7,137 nucleotides of DNA from Bergeyella zoohelcum (GTDB lineage: Bacteria; Bacteroidota; Bacteroidia; Flavobacteriales; Weeksellaceae): assembly GCA_030523905.1 (NCBI GenBank), contig JAUNHO010000046.1, forward strand, positions 1 to 7,137, in the 5' to 3' direction. The notes beneath the pieces were generated by a model, which worked only from the letters and a program-made list of their open reading frames with translations, had not been told where the DNA came from and searched no databases. This document shows, one piece after another, positions 1 through 6,251 of this stretch. How positions within the stretch are numbered: the stretch's first letter is position 1; every line of letters starts with the position of its first letter. The position numbers and the translations under genes are program-made.

Positions 1-131
1 TTTACGCGAAGCCGACGGAGTTTTTCTTCGAGGCTGATGGAAATTTTACGCGAGACTGACGGAGATTTTGCTCGAGGCTTACGGAAGTTTTACGCAAGAC
101 TGATGAAAGTGTTGAGCTAGACTTATGGCAG
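1..131. repeat. 22-bp tandem repeat array, six copies, open at the left edge
   Basis: Six consecutive units can be laid out at 1-21 (first base cut by the window), 22-43, 44-65, 66-87, 88-109 and 110-131. Each begins TTTT (TGTT in the last) and carries a core like GAGACTGACGG or GAGGCTGATGG. Units 1, 3 and 5 share TTTTACGC(G/A)A followed by GCC or GAC, while units 2 and 4 share TCGAGGCT. The array is therefore better described as a 44-bp dimer repeated about three times. The copy next to the terminator (110-131) is the most diverged. Because 22 is not a multiple of 3, a translated reading would cycle through frames. One plus-strand frame is open from base 1 to a TAG at 118-120 and one minus-strand frame is also open, but this follows from the stop-poor unit and I do not call a gene. 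The copy number outside the window is unknown. Confidence 0.9.
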
Positions 132-151
132 TATAAAACCCTTTCTAAACA

Positions 152-190
152 AAGAACCCCACCAAAGTCTAAAACTCTAGTGGGGTTCTT
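152..190 (-). terminator. Rho-independent terminator of the LRR gene
   Basis: An 11-bp perfect stem, AAGAACCCCAC (152-162) with GTGGGGTTCTT (180-190), encloses a 17-nt loop that has a short internal AGT/ACT pairing. It lies about 30 bp beyond the stop codon of the minus-strand LRR gene. Read on the minus strand the stem is preceded by AAAAGAG and followed by a T-rich stretch (TTTGTTT). Read on the plus strand it is followed by TTCTCTTTTATTTTAT, so it may work in both directions. The C4/G4 core stands out in very AT-rich surroundings. Confidence 0.85.
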
Positions 191-221
191 CTCTTTTATT
201 TTATATTAATGCAAAAATGTT

Positions 222-1709
222 TTACTTCAATACTTTATAGACTTTTCCTTTCAGATTGATAAAATATACGCCTTTATTTAGGGTTGAAACATCTATTTTG
301 TTTTCTCCTTTGTTGAGTTCAAAAGTCTTAACTACTTGTCCAGCAGAGTTATATAGTGCTACATTGCCTATTTTCTCATCAGATTTTATATTGAGAATAT
401 TTACCACAGGATTTGGATATACACTCAAGTCCGATGCCTTCAATGACGCATCTTGTGCCGACAAAGTAGCATCTTCTACAATGTTAAAATCCCTCCAAAC
501 ATCTGTACTTTTATAAGTAGCCCCTGCTCCCACAGGCACTTTCAAGGTAATACTAGAAACAGGCATAGCATCAAAAACCTGTCTTTCCAAAGTAGGTGGC
601 GTATTAGTATGAATAAAAATTTCGGTTATTTTCTCCGCACCAAACATAGCATTTCGTCTGAAATTTTTAAGTGTAGCAGGAAATACCACGGAGGTCAAAT
701 TAGAATTTGCAAAAGCCGATCTACCTATTTCTATTACCCCATCTGGTACGGAATATGCACCTCTTTTCCCTATCGGAGAATATACCAAGATTCTTTTCTT
801 CCTATCAAATAAAACACCATCTTCGGAGGAATAAAAGGCATTTCCTTCATTAACATTGATATTTACCAAATTAGAACAATAGGTAAAAACATTATCGCCA
901 ATTTTCGTTACCGATGCAGAAATATTAAATTCTCGGAGGTTAAGGCAACTTGCAAACGCCATATTACCAATTTCTTGTACCGAGTCTGGAATATTCACAT
1001 TGTATAGACGAACGCAATTCAAAAATGCCGATTCCTTTATTATTTTAACGGAATTAGGTATGCTTACAGAGGAAAATCTTGCTCCTTCAAAAGCCCCTAG
1101 TTCTATCGTTTCCACAGAATCTGGAATGGTATATTCCGTTAATGTTTTAGCCGTAGGAAATCTGTATATTACTTTTTTATCTTTACTGAATAATATCCCT
1201 GAATCTGACATATAGTTCTGATTACTAGCATCTACATTAATCGTTACGAGTTTGGTACAATTCAGGAAAACATTTCTTCCTATACTAGTTACAGAAGCAG
1301 GAATACTGATACGCACTAGCTCTTCGCAACCATCAAAAGTACTATCGCCAATAGCCTCCAACCCCTCAGGTAATACCACGGAGCTGAGCGTTTTACAACC
1401 ATCAAAAGCATTGTTTTCTATCTTTTGTACTGTTTGAGGAATAGTAATCCCTGTAATATTAAGGTTACTTCTGAATGCGGAATTTCCAATGAGAGCCACC
1501 GTATAAGTTACACCGCCATCACTCACTCGTATAGGGATTTCTACCTCTCCCGTAGCATCTGGACTAGCAATCACCTTTACCAAATTGGCTGTAGTATCTA
1601 TCACTTGATAATTAATTCCATTCTGCTGAAATTCTTGTGCATTAGCAAAAATAGCCACCGCGAAAGTAGAAGCCACGGATACCTTCTTAAAAAAATTGAT
1701 TTCGTACAT
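222..1709 (-). CDS. Secreted BspA-type leucine-rich-repeat protein with T9SS sorting domain
   Basis: This 495-residue protein is predicted to be exported and then carried over the outer membrane by the type IX secretion system. Residues 1-24 look like a signal peptide: two lysines at 8-9, a hydrophobic core SVASTFAVAIFA, and likely cleavage after ANA. From about 70 to 375 there are repeats of about 23 residues of the BspA/LRR_5 type, with recurring IP.SV..IG..AF..C patterns (for example 89-105, 136-151, 195-207, 217-232, 240-255, 264-278, 321-333). Two stretches (about 161-190 and 287-320) interrupt the ladder with D/SGxLF.xxKxxxxxxP segments, also typical of these proteins. Residues 427-495 form a type A sorting domain: DLSVYPNP near its start, then a short beta-rich module ending in GVYFINLKG and a basic tail. 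Such repeats usually mediate binding to proteins or surfaces; the ligand here is unknown. The start is the only ATG that keeps the signal peptide. It lies 52 bp downstream of the GLPGLI gene, with a terminator after it, so it is probably the last gene of a two-gene transcript. Confidence 0.9.
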   Translation of the reverse strand: MYEINFFKKVSVASTFAVAIFANAQEFQQNGINYQVIDTTANLVKVIASPDATGEVEIPIRVSDGGVTYTVALIGNSAFRSNLNITGITIPQTVQKIENNAFDGCKTLSSVVLPEGLEAIGDSTFDGCEELVRISIPASVTSIGRNVFLNCTKLVTINVDASNQNYMSDSGILFSKDKKVIYRFPTAKTLTEYTIPDSVETIELGAFEGARFSSVSIPNSVKIIKESAFLNCVRLYNVNIPDSVQEIGNMAFASCLNLREFNISASVTKIGDNVFTYCSNLVNINVNEGNAFYSSEDGVLFDRKKRILVYSPIGKRGAYSVPDGVIEIGRSAFANSNLTSVVFPATLKNFRRNAMFGAEKITEIFIHTNTPPTLERQVFDAMPVSSITLKVPVGAGATYKSTDVWRDFNIVEDATLSAQDASLKASDLSVYPNPVVNILNIKSDEKIGNVALYNSAGQVVKTFELNKGENKIDVSTLNKGVYFINLKGKVYKVLK

Positions 1710-1761
1710 ATTGTTTCAAATTTTACCTTTATTCTAAATTATTTTTTTATGTTTTTTCATT

Positions 1762-2586
1762 TTAAGGATATGGGATAGCTTTATCCAGTTCTATTGGAGT
1801 ATAGTGCTTTTTTATATCCTCCTGTGTTGCTTTTCTTCTAGTATCTAGCTGGGCTACAGAAGTTATCTCCTCATCATCTATCCCGACCTTTGCTCCTGAT
1901 TTCAATGCCTTTACCAATGAAGCATACGGATCATTATAGTCATCTAATTTTATTTTCACATATTGTTTATGAGTGATAGAAATTGGTGCTTTGCCATAAT
2001 AAGTCTCCACAAAATCGGAAGTATTATAGGTTTCTGCCATATTTTTATTCTTTACCAAAGTATATATAAAGTCTTCTTTATCATCATAAAGTTGAAAAAT
2101 AAGCCCTGGCAAACCACGGAATTTATAAGGCCCCTCCTGTATCGGTACATCTGGTGCAAACCAAGCCGTCCAATTTCTACCTCCAAAAGTAGTGGTAGCC
2201 TTTTGGATTTTATACCCCTGAAAATCCTTAGTTTCTGGGTATAGCATCCATTTCATCTCATCGTGTGTTTTTATAGAGAAGTAATCTCCCTCATTATTAT
2301 TATAATGCGAAATATTATCAAAAGTATTTCTATTTCTGATTATTACTTGTTCGGAAATAGAATTTACTATGTGCTTATGAGATGGATTAATCTGATTAAG
2401 TGAATCTGTATATAAAAACTTATTATCATAAAATTTTACTTTGTCTGGAGTTATATCTAGCACCAAATCCATTTTAGAATACTTTCCATTTTTCTTTACT
2501 TGGCATTCATAAATATACCTATTGGTCTGCGAGAACGCCAATGTAGCGAATAGTACTAACCCTAATATTAATAACTTATCTTTCAT
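1762..2586 (-). CDS. GLPGLI-family exported protein
   Basis: This 274-residue protein carries the family signature GLPGLI at residues 158-163, inside the usual context GPYKFRGLPGLIFQLYD (152-168). A W-T-AWFAP segment (139-145) precedes it, also typical of the family. Residues 1-19 look like a signal peptide (KDK, then LLILGLVLFATLAF, with cleavage near FSQ), so the product is probably periplasmic or envelope-associated. No lipoprotein cysteine follows the signal, and there is no T9SS tail. The family is confined largely to Bacteroidota and has no established biochemical function; I do not assign one. The gene is divergent from the LuxR-type regulator across 132 bp that hold two palindromic operators, and it precedes the LRR gene by 52 bp with no visible terminator. 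A shared transcript under the neighbouring regulator is therefore plausible but unproven. Confidence 0.9.
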   Translation of the reverse strand: MKDKLLILGLVLFATLAFSQTNRYIYECQVKKNGKYSKMDLVLDITPDKVKFYDNKFLYTDSLNQINPSHKHIVNSISEQVIIRNRNTFDNISHYNNNEGDYFSIKTHDEMKWMLYPETKDFQGYKIQKATTTFGGRNWTAWFAPDVPIQEGPYKFRGLPGLIFQLYDDKEDFIYTLVKNKNMAETYNTSDFVETYYGKAPISITHKQYVKIKLDDYNDPYASLVKALKSGAKVGIDDEEITSVAQLDTRRKATQEDIKKHYTPIELDKAIPYP

Positions 2587-2634
2587 AATATTTTATTTTA
2601 ATCATTCTCTCGCCTACAAATATCATAAAAAACA

Positions 2635-2667
2635 TTTGCAACTTCACTATACTTTTGTATAGTTTTG
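2635..2667 (+). promoter_or_regulatory. Predicted Bacteroidota-type promoter of the LuxR-family gene
   Basis: The -7 element TAGTTTTG at 2660-2667 matches the Bacteroidota housekeeping consensus TAnnTTTG exactly. A TTTG at 2635-2638 supplies the -33 element, with 21 bp between the TTG and the -7 box, within the usual range. Transcription would be expected to start near 2673-2676, giving an AT-rich leader of about 45 nt before the ATG at 2719. The left palindrome (2646-2663) lies over the spacer and the beginning of the -7 element, and the right one (2684-2701) would fall in the early transcribed region. Both are positions suited to repression. The start site is inferred, not observed. Confidence 0.6.
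2646..2663. promoter_or_regulatory. Palindromic operator candidate, left copy
   Basis: The sequence ACTATAC-TTTT-GTATAGT is an exact 18-bp dyad with 7-bp arms and a 4-bp spacer. It lies between the divergent GLPGLI and LuxR-type genes and overlaps the predicted -7 element of the latter. Its size and symmetry suit a dimeric helix-turn-helix regulator such as a LuxR-type protein. It is the exact reverse complement of the right copy, and their centres are 38 bp apart. Confidence 0.7.
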
Positions 2668-2683
2668 CAATCTAACCATAAAA

Positions 2684-2701
2684 ACTATACAAAAGTATAG
2701 T
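2684..2701. promoter_or_regulatory. Palindromic operator candidate, right copy
   Basis: The sequence ACTATAC-AAAA-GTATAGT has the same 7-bp arms as the left copy with the central four bases complemented. Together with flanking T/A runs the two copies form one large inverted repeat with 21-bp perfect arms (2646-2666 and 2681-2701) around a 14-nt centre. The right copy ends 17 bp before the regulator's ATG. It could act as a second operator or, in RNA, as part of a hairpin. No other complete copy was found in the window. Confidence 0.7.
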
Positions 2702-2718
2702 AGAAAAATCAAATAAAT

Positions 2719-3414
2719 ATGGAAAATAATATAGATTACCAATCTATGATAAAGGCATTTGCAAGGGTTACTTATAAAAGTCTTTATGTGGTAAATTACG
2801 AAAGTAAAACCTTTGAATTTGTTGCCAAAAATCCTTTATTTCTTTGTGGTCTCTCTTCCGATGAAGTCCAAAAAATGGGATATTCTTTCTATTTCAAAAA
2901 AATAAAAAAAGAGGATTTGGAGATTTTATTCATTACCAATAAGATATGTAAAGAATTTTTCAGGAATATCCCAATAGATGAAAAAATCCATTATAGCGTC
3001 TCCTATGATTTTCATTTACAAGACGAAAAAGGCAAGTATATTCTTGTCAATCAAAAAATTACACCATTATCCTTCTCCAATGAAGGCAATGTTGTTCTAG
3101 CCCTATGCCTCGTAGAATTATCTAGAAACTCTACTGCTGGAAATATCATTATTACAAAAGACAACTCGGAAAATTATTGGATTTATGATTTATCTCTTCA
3201 TCAGTGGAAAAGTTATGAAAAAATAAAACTAAATGATAGGGAAATGGAAATATTAAGGCTCTACGCCCAAGGTCTTACCATAAAAGAAATTAGCAAACGG
3301 ATTTATATTTCCGAGAGTACTATAAAATTTCACCGAAAAAATATTTTCCAAAAACTAAAGGTAGAAACCATCACCGAAGCCCTTACCTATATGATGGATT
3401 TGAGGCTTTTATAA
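2719..3414 (+). CDS. LuxR-type HTH transcriptional regulator with PAS-like N-terminal region
   Basis: This 231-residue protein has a clear C-terminal LuxR/GerE DNA-binding domain at about 170-231. It contains LNDREMEILRLYAQG, then TIKEISKRIYISESTIKFHRKNIFQKL, the canonical recognition-helix arrangement with conserved Glu, Gly, Thr/Ser-Ile-Lys and His. Residues about 18-140 resemble a PAS-type sensor fold: an opening VVNYESKTFEFVAKN-like strand pair, a central helical part, and a later FHLQDEKGKYILVNQKITPL segment. No ligand-binding residue can be named. There is no phosphoacceptor receiver domain, membrane segment or signal peptide, so it is likely a soluble one-component regulator. The ATG at 2719 follows an A-rich leader without a Shine-Dalgarno sequence, as usual in this phylum. 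Two palindromes upstream make autoregulation and control of the divergent GLPGLI-LRR genes likely candidates. The stop codon abuts the stop codon of the converging SafE-like gene. Confidence 0.88.
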   Translation: MENNIDYQSMIKAFARVTYKSLYVVNYESKTFEFVAKNPLFLCGLSSDEVQKMGYSFYFKKIKKEDLEILFITNKICKEFFRNIPIDEKIHYSVSYDFHLQDEKGKYILVNQKITPLSFSNEGNVVLALCLVELSRNSTAGNIIITKDNSENYWIYDLSLHQWKSYEKIKLNDREMEILRLYAQGLTIKEISKRIYISESTIKFHRKNIFQKLKVETITEALTYMMDLRLL

Positions 3415-4164
3415 TTAGTGGCAATTCGCTCCTTCTTTCATTATTTCTTTTGGAGTTTCTTCTGTCTTTTTATGGATTTTCAGAGCGGTTTCTTTCGGAG
3501 AAATGTAGGGAATGCCCAGCTCCATACCGCGAAGAATAAACAAACCACCGAGAATTATCATCACAAAAGGTAGTACTTTCAGTACTTTTAATCGAAAGGC
3601 CTGTGTCATCATATTCCCAGCCACCACCGTGATGAACAAAAACGGAATAGTCCCCAAACCAAACAACAGCATAAACAAACCACTCTGCCACACACCACCA
3701 GCTACCAAAGATGCCGTGAGTGCTACATAGACCATTCCGCAAGGGAGAAAACCATTGAGTACCCCTGTGAGAAACCTTGACCTAAAATCTGTTTTTTGCA
3801 GTAATCTAGATAATGAAATCTTTATTTTCAGTAAAATATTTGAAAGAAAAGGGATTTTAGATGCGAAATCCTTACCGCCGAACGAAAACACCGCCATAAG
3901 AATCAGTAAAACGCCTGCCAATATACTGAGATACTTCTGAAAACCTGCCATTTGGAAGCCCTCTCCTGCCACGCCCACCACCGCACCAAGTAGCGAATAA
4001 GTGAGTATTCTACCGAGATTATAAGTGAGATTTTGTAAATGAAATCTAATGCCTTGCTGCCCTGTAAATCCCATAGACAGGGCAATAGGCCCACACATAC
4101 CAATACAATGAAAGCCCGATGCAAAGCCCAAACCTATTGCCGATATGATAAGTGCTACTTCCAT
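3415..4164 (-). CDS. TauE/SafE / DsbD_2-like membrane protein of the cbb3 oxidase cluster
   Basis: This 249-residue polytopic membrane protein has about six hydrophobic segments (near 4-32, 50-68, 77-95, 132-154, 159-182 and 197-215). Two matched motifs are characteristic: GFHCIGMCGP at 17-26 and NGFLPCGMVY at 137-146, giving conserved Cys20, Cys24 and Cys142 inside membrane segments. This is the DsbD_2 / UreH-like branch often labelled sulfite exporter TauE/SafE. Members sitting next to ccoG-fixH are thought to help copper or redox handling during oxidase maturation; sulfite export is not implied here. The tail is hydrophilic, with several His and Lys residues, and ends in Cys-His, a possible metal ligand pair, though this is speculative. 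The start codon lies within the last codons of fixH (10-bp overlap), supporting translational coupling and co-transcription with ccoG-fixH. The gene converges with the LuxR-type gene without any spacer. Confidence 0.88.
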   Translation of the reverse strand: MEVALIISAIGLGFASGFHCIGMCGPIALSMGFTGQQGIRFHLQNLTYNLGRILTYSLLGAVVGVAGEGFQMAGFQKYLSILAGVLLILMAVFSFGGKDFASKIPFLSNILLKIKISLSRLLQKTDFRSRFLTGVLNGFLPCGMVYVALTASLVAGGVWQSGLFMLLFGLGTIPFLFITVVAGNMMTQAFRLKVLKVLPFVMIILGGLFILRGMELGIPYISPKETALKIHKKTEETPKEIMKEGANCH

Positions 4165-4610
4165 AAAACATTATAATCTATTTGATAATTTTTGCCCTCT
4201 TGTTTCCATTTTAACTTCAAGGTATAACTTCCTGCAAATAGAACTTGCTTTGGAATCACAAGGCGATGTTCCGCATCTAGTTTTAGGTCTTTTTTTACAT
4301 CAAGCCTAGCGTCATCGGTTCGGAAAAGATGAAACGAAACCTCGTTATTATCAATGTTCAAAGCCTTTGGGAAAGCCACCGATATTCCGTTTTCCGATTG
4401 GGAATACGCTGGTTTTTCAGCCAATAAATCCGCATTAGTTTTGGCATCTATCTCGGTTTGATAATTGATTTCCTCCTCATAATAATCGTTTGACACCAGC
4501 TCCGAGTTTTGCCACCCTCTGGTATAAATAAATATCAACGACAAGATGAAGAGCATAAACGCCCCCAATGCCACAATAATGCCGTGCCCCCAAGTGAATT
4601 TTTTGAACAT
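4155..4610 (-). CDS. fixH: FixH/CcoH family cbb3 oxidase assembly protein
   Basis: This 151-residue protein has one N-terminal membrane anchor at about 9-29, following FTWGHG, and a periplasmic domain. The segment ELVSNDYYEEEINYQ (37-51) right after the anchor is the best-conserved FixH signature. The rest is a beta-rich domain ending in QIDYNVLWK. FixH/CcoH proteins act in maturation or stabilisation of cbb3-type cytochrome c oxidase, in partnership with CcoG, CcoS and CcoI; here it is placed 18 bp downstream of ccoG. Its stop codon overlaps the start of the SafE-like gene. Length and architecture are ordinary for the family in Flavobacteriia. I see no internal damage. Confidence 0.9.
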   Translation of the reverse strand: MFKKFTWGHGIIVALGAFMLFILSLIFIYTRGWQNSELVSNDYYEEEINYQTEIDAKTNADLLAEKPAYSQSENGISVAFPKALNIDNNEVSFHLFRTDDARLDVKKDLKLDAEHRLVIPKQVLFAGSYTLKLKWKQEGKNYQIDYNVLWK

Positions 4611-4628
4611 TTTCAGAAGTTTTTTAGG

Positions 4629-6080
4629 TTAAAATGCCAATTTGAAAGGCCCTTCAAAGTAAGTTTCAAAACTATCCAGAAGTTCGCCTTTTTCATCATA
4701 AACGCCAATGGTTACATTCTGTTTAGAAAGTTTTATTTCCTTTTCTGGGAAACTCACACTTATCGTTCCTTTCATTATTTGGTCTTTTTTCAAAGTGATT
4801 TTATCGGTTCCGCTGAAAGTAATCTCTCCATTCGCTGGGCTGATGACCTTTATCGTTACTTTTTTGTCTTCATTCGTCTTATTAAGGAATGTATAGTTGT
4901 AGATATTGGTAATTCGCCCCTCTTTCACAAAGAAAGTAGAGCCAGCAGGCTTGATGAACTTCGCCTCCATACTGCCTCGGTTGTAAAGTAAAAAGCCCAA
5001 GAAGCCCACCAACAAAGTAAGGACGAGCGAATACGCCTTCATTCTATTGGTAAATTTGAAAGGTCTTTCTTGCTCTATTTCGTCTTCGGTTGCGTAGCGA
5101 ATAAGCCCTTTCGGTAGCCCCACACGCTCCATCACCTCATCACAAGCGTCAATACAAACGGTACAATTCACGCACTCGAGCTGTTGCCCATTTCTAATAT
5201 CTATCCCCGTAGGGCAGACCACCACACACTGGTTACAATCGATGCAATCGCCTTTCCCAGCTGCTTTTCTATCCTCTCCTTTTCTCCATTTTGAACGATT
5301 CTCACCGCGTTTGAAATCGTAATACACATTAATCGTTTGCTTGTCTATCAACACGCCTTGCAACCTACCATAAGGGCAAACCAAAGTACAAACTTGCTCC
5401 CTAAACCACGCAAATACGAAGTAAAACGCCCCAGTGAAAATAATCATTACGATGAAATTAGTGGCATTGGCAAAAGGCCCTTGTTTCATAATGCTCCAAA
5501 CCTCCTCTTTGCCCACCACATACATAAACATAAAGTGCGTGATGATGAGGGAAATCAGTACATAAATACCCCATTTAAGGCTTCGTTTCCATATTTTTTC
5601 GGCATTCCACTCCTGTTTATCCAGTTTCATTTGTTTGTTTCGGTCGCCCTCGATGGCATACTCTATTTTTCTGAAAATCATTTCCATAAAAATAGTCTGC
5701 GGACAAATCCATCCACAAAAAATCCTACCGAAAACCACCGTGAAGAGAAGAATAAAGACAATGGAAGCAATAGCCCCGAGTGCCAAAATATGGAAATCTT
5801 GCGGATAGAAAGGCTGACCAAGAATGAAGAACTCTCTATCCAAAATATTGATTAGCAAGAACGGATTTCCGTTAATAGTAACGAACGGTAGCGTGAAAAA
5901 CACCGCCAAAAGCAAGATAGCAACCCAAGTTCTATAATTGGTATAACTTCCTTTGGGCTTTCTAGGATAGACCCACTTTCGCTTCCCCGATTGATCCATT
6001 GTATTGACAGAATCACGGAATGTTTCAGGCTCCAAAACCTGCCCTTGCCCTCCTTTTATATGGTCGTCTTGCTGTGTCAT
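4629..6080 (-). CDS. ccoG: Cytochrome c oxidase accessory protein CcoG (FixG), polyferredoxin
   Basis: This 483-residue membrane iron-sulfur protein belongs to a family characterised as cupric reductase that supplies Cu(I) for cbb3 oxidase assembly. In order: a cytosolic N-terminus of about 50 residues; membrane segments near 51-70, 98-118, 167-187 and 208-226; two CxxxCP motifs (Cys122/Cys126 in GRIFCGWICPQ, Cys231/Cys235 in CTLVCPYGR); a dicluster ferredoxin with Cys279, 282, 285, 289 and Cys303, 306, 309, 313, enough for two [4Fe-4S] clusters; a further membrane segment near 349-365; and a periplasmic immunoglobulin-like FixG C-terminal domain from about 370 to 483. All key cysteines are present. 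The start opens with MTQQDDH and is preceded by a very AT-rich leader. fixH follows after 18 bp. A 171-bp gap with a probable terminator separates ccoG from ccoP upstream, so it may have its own promoter, though I could not find a consensus one. Confidence 0.95.
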   Translation of the reverse strand: MTQQDDHIKGGQGQVLEPETFRDSVNTMDQSGKRKWVYPRKPKGSYTNYRTWVAILLLAVFFTLPFVTINGNPFLLINILDREFFILGQPFYPQDFHILALGAIASIVFILLFTVVFGRIFCGWICPQTIFMEMIFRKIEYAIEGDRNKQMKLDKQEWNAEKIWKRSLKWGIYVLISLIITHFMFMYVVGKEEVWSIMKQGPFANATNFIVMIIFTGAFYFVFAWFREQVCTLVCPYGRLQGVLIDKQTINVYYDFKRGENRSKWRKGEDRKAAGKGDCIDCNQCVVVCPTGIDIRNGQQLECVNCTVCIDACDEVMERVGLPKGLIRYATEDEIEQERPFKFTNRMKAYSLVLTLLVGFLGFLLYNRGSMEAKFIKPAGSTFFVKEGRITNIYNYTFLNKTNEDKKVTIKVISPANGEITFSGTDKITLKKDQIMKGTISVSFPEKEIKLSKQNVTIGVYDEKGELLDSFETYFEGPFKLAF

Positions 6081-6100
6081 TGTATTTTCGTATTGTTATT

Positions 6101-6139
6101 TAATCGTTATTTTGTGTTTTTTATATATTTTAACGATTA
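6101..6139. promoter_or_regulatory. Inverted repeat in the ccoG leader region
   Basis: TAATCGTTA (6101-6109) and TAACGATTA (6131-6139) are perfect 9-bp inverted arms around a 21-bp T/A-rich centre. Arm centres are 30 bp apart, close to three helical turns. The element begins 21 bp upstream of the ccoG start codon. It could be a regulator site or a weak leader hairpin. In such AT-rich DNA a chance occurrence is possible, though the shared CG in both arms makes it less trivial. Confidence 0.35.
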
Positions 6140-6158
6140 TTATTTCGTATTTTTCATT

Positions 6159-6174
6159 AAATTTCGTGAAATTT
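6159..6174. promoter_or_regulatory. 16-bp palindrome upstream of ccoG
   Basis: AAATTTC-GT-GAAATTT is an exact dyad with 7-bp arms and a 2-bp centre, about 80 bp upstream of ccoG and just beyond the terminator of ccoP. It does not fit the FNR/CRP consensus TTGAT-N4-ATCAA, so I do not name a regulator. It could be an operator for the assembly-gene transcript. Confidence 0.35.
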
Positions 6175-6191
6175 GGTGCTTTTAATGAGAA

Positions 6192-6234
6192 AAACATAAT
6201 CCACTATTAAACAAATTAATAGCGAATTATGTTT
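6192..6234 (-). terminator. Probable AT-rich terminator after ccoP
   Basis: AAACATAAT (6192-6200) pairs with ATTATGTTT (6226-6234), and inside it CTATTAA (6204-6210) pairs with TTAATAG (6216-6222) around a 5-nt loop. One C-G pair and two mismatches join the two stems. On the minus strand the hairpin begins 17 bases past the ccoP stop codon and ends in a run of five T. The low GC content makes the stem weak, so partial read-through into ccoG is possible. An attenuator or processing site is the alternative. Confidence 0.55.
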
Positions 6235-6251
6235 GAAAAATCACATTATCC

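Noticed and set aside
1..120. Open plus-strand frame from the left edge to TAG at 118-120, which could be the tail of a gene entering the window
   Set aside because: The frame runs entirely through the 22-bp tandem repeats, other frames are also open for long stretches because the unit is poor in stop codons, and the translation resembles no protein domain I recognise.
1710..1761. Possible separate promoter for the LRR gene, with TAAAATTTG on the minus strand just upstream of its start
   Set aside because: The spacing within the motif is one base too long for TAnnTTTG, no TTG lies at the right distance upstream, and it would sit almost on the start codon.
2587..2640. Minus-strand promoter for the GLPGLI gene (GATATTTG near 2616-2623)
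   Set aside because: It lacks the TA of the consensus and the nearest upstream TTG is only about 14 bp away. A promoter must exist in this gap, but I cannot place it with confidence.
2646..2701. CRISPR repeat or insertion-sequence end as an explanation for the twin palindromes
   Set aside because: There are only two copies, inverted rather than direct, with no spacer series, transposase or target duplication.
3470..3742. 90-residue minus-strand open frame within the SafE-like gene
   Set aside because: It overlaps a well-supported membrane-protein gene in another frame and has no recognisable domain.
4889..4896. GTATAGT-like half-site resembling the upstream palindromes
   Set aside because: It is a single half-site within the ccoG coding sequence and lacks the second arm.
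5337..5855. 172-residue plus-strand open frame opposite ccoG
   Set aside because: It is fully antisense to a gene with intact conserved cysteine motifs. Its composition fits a reverse reading of that gene.
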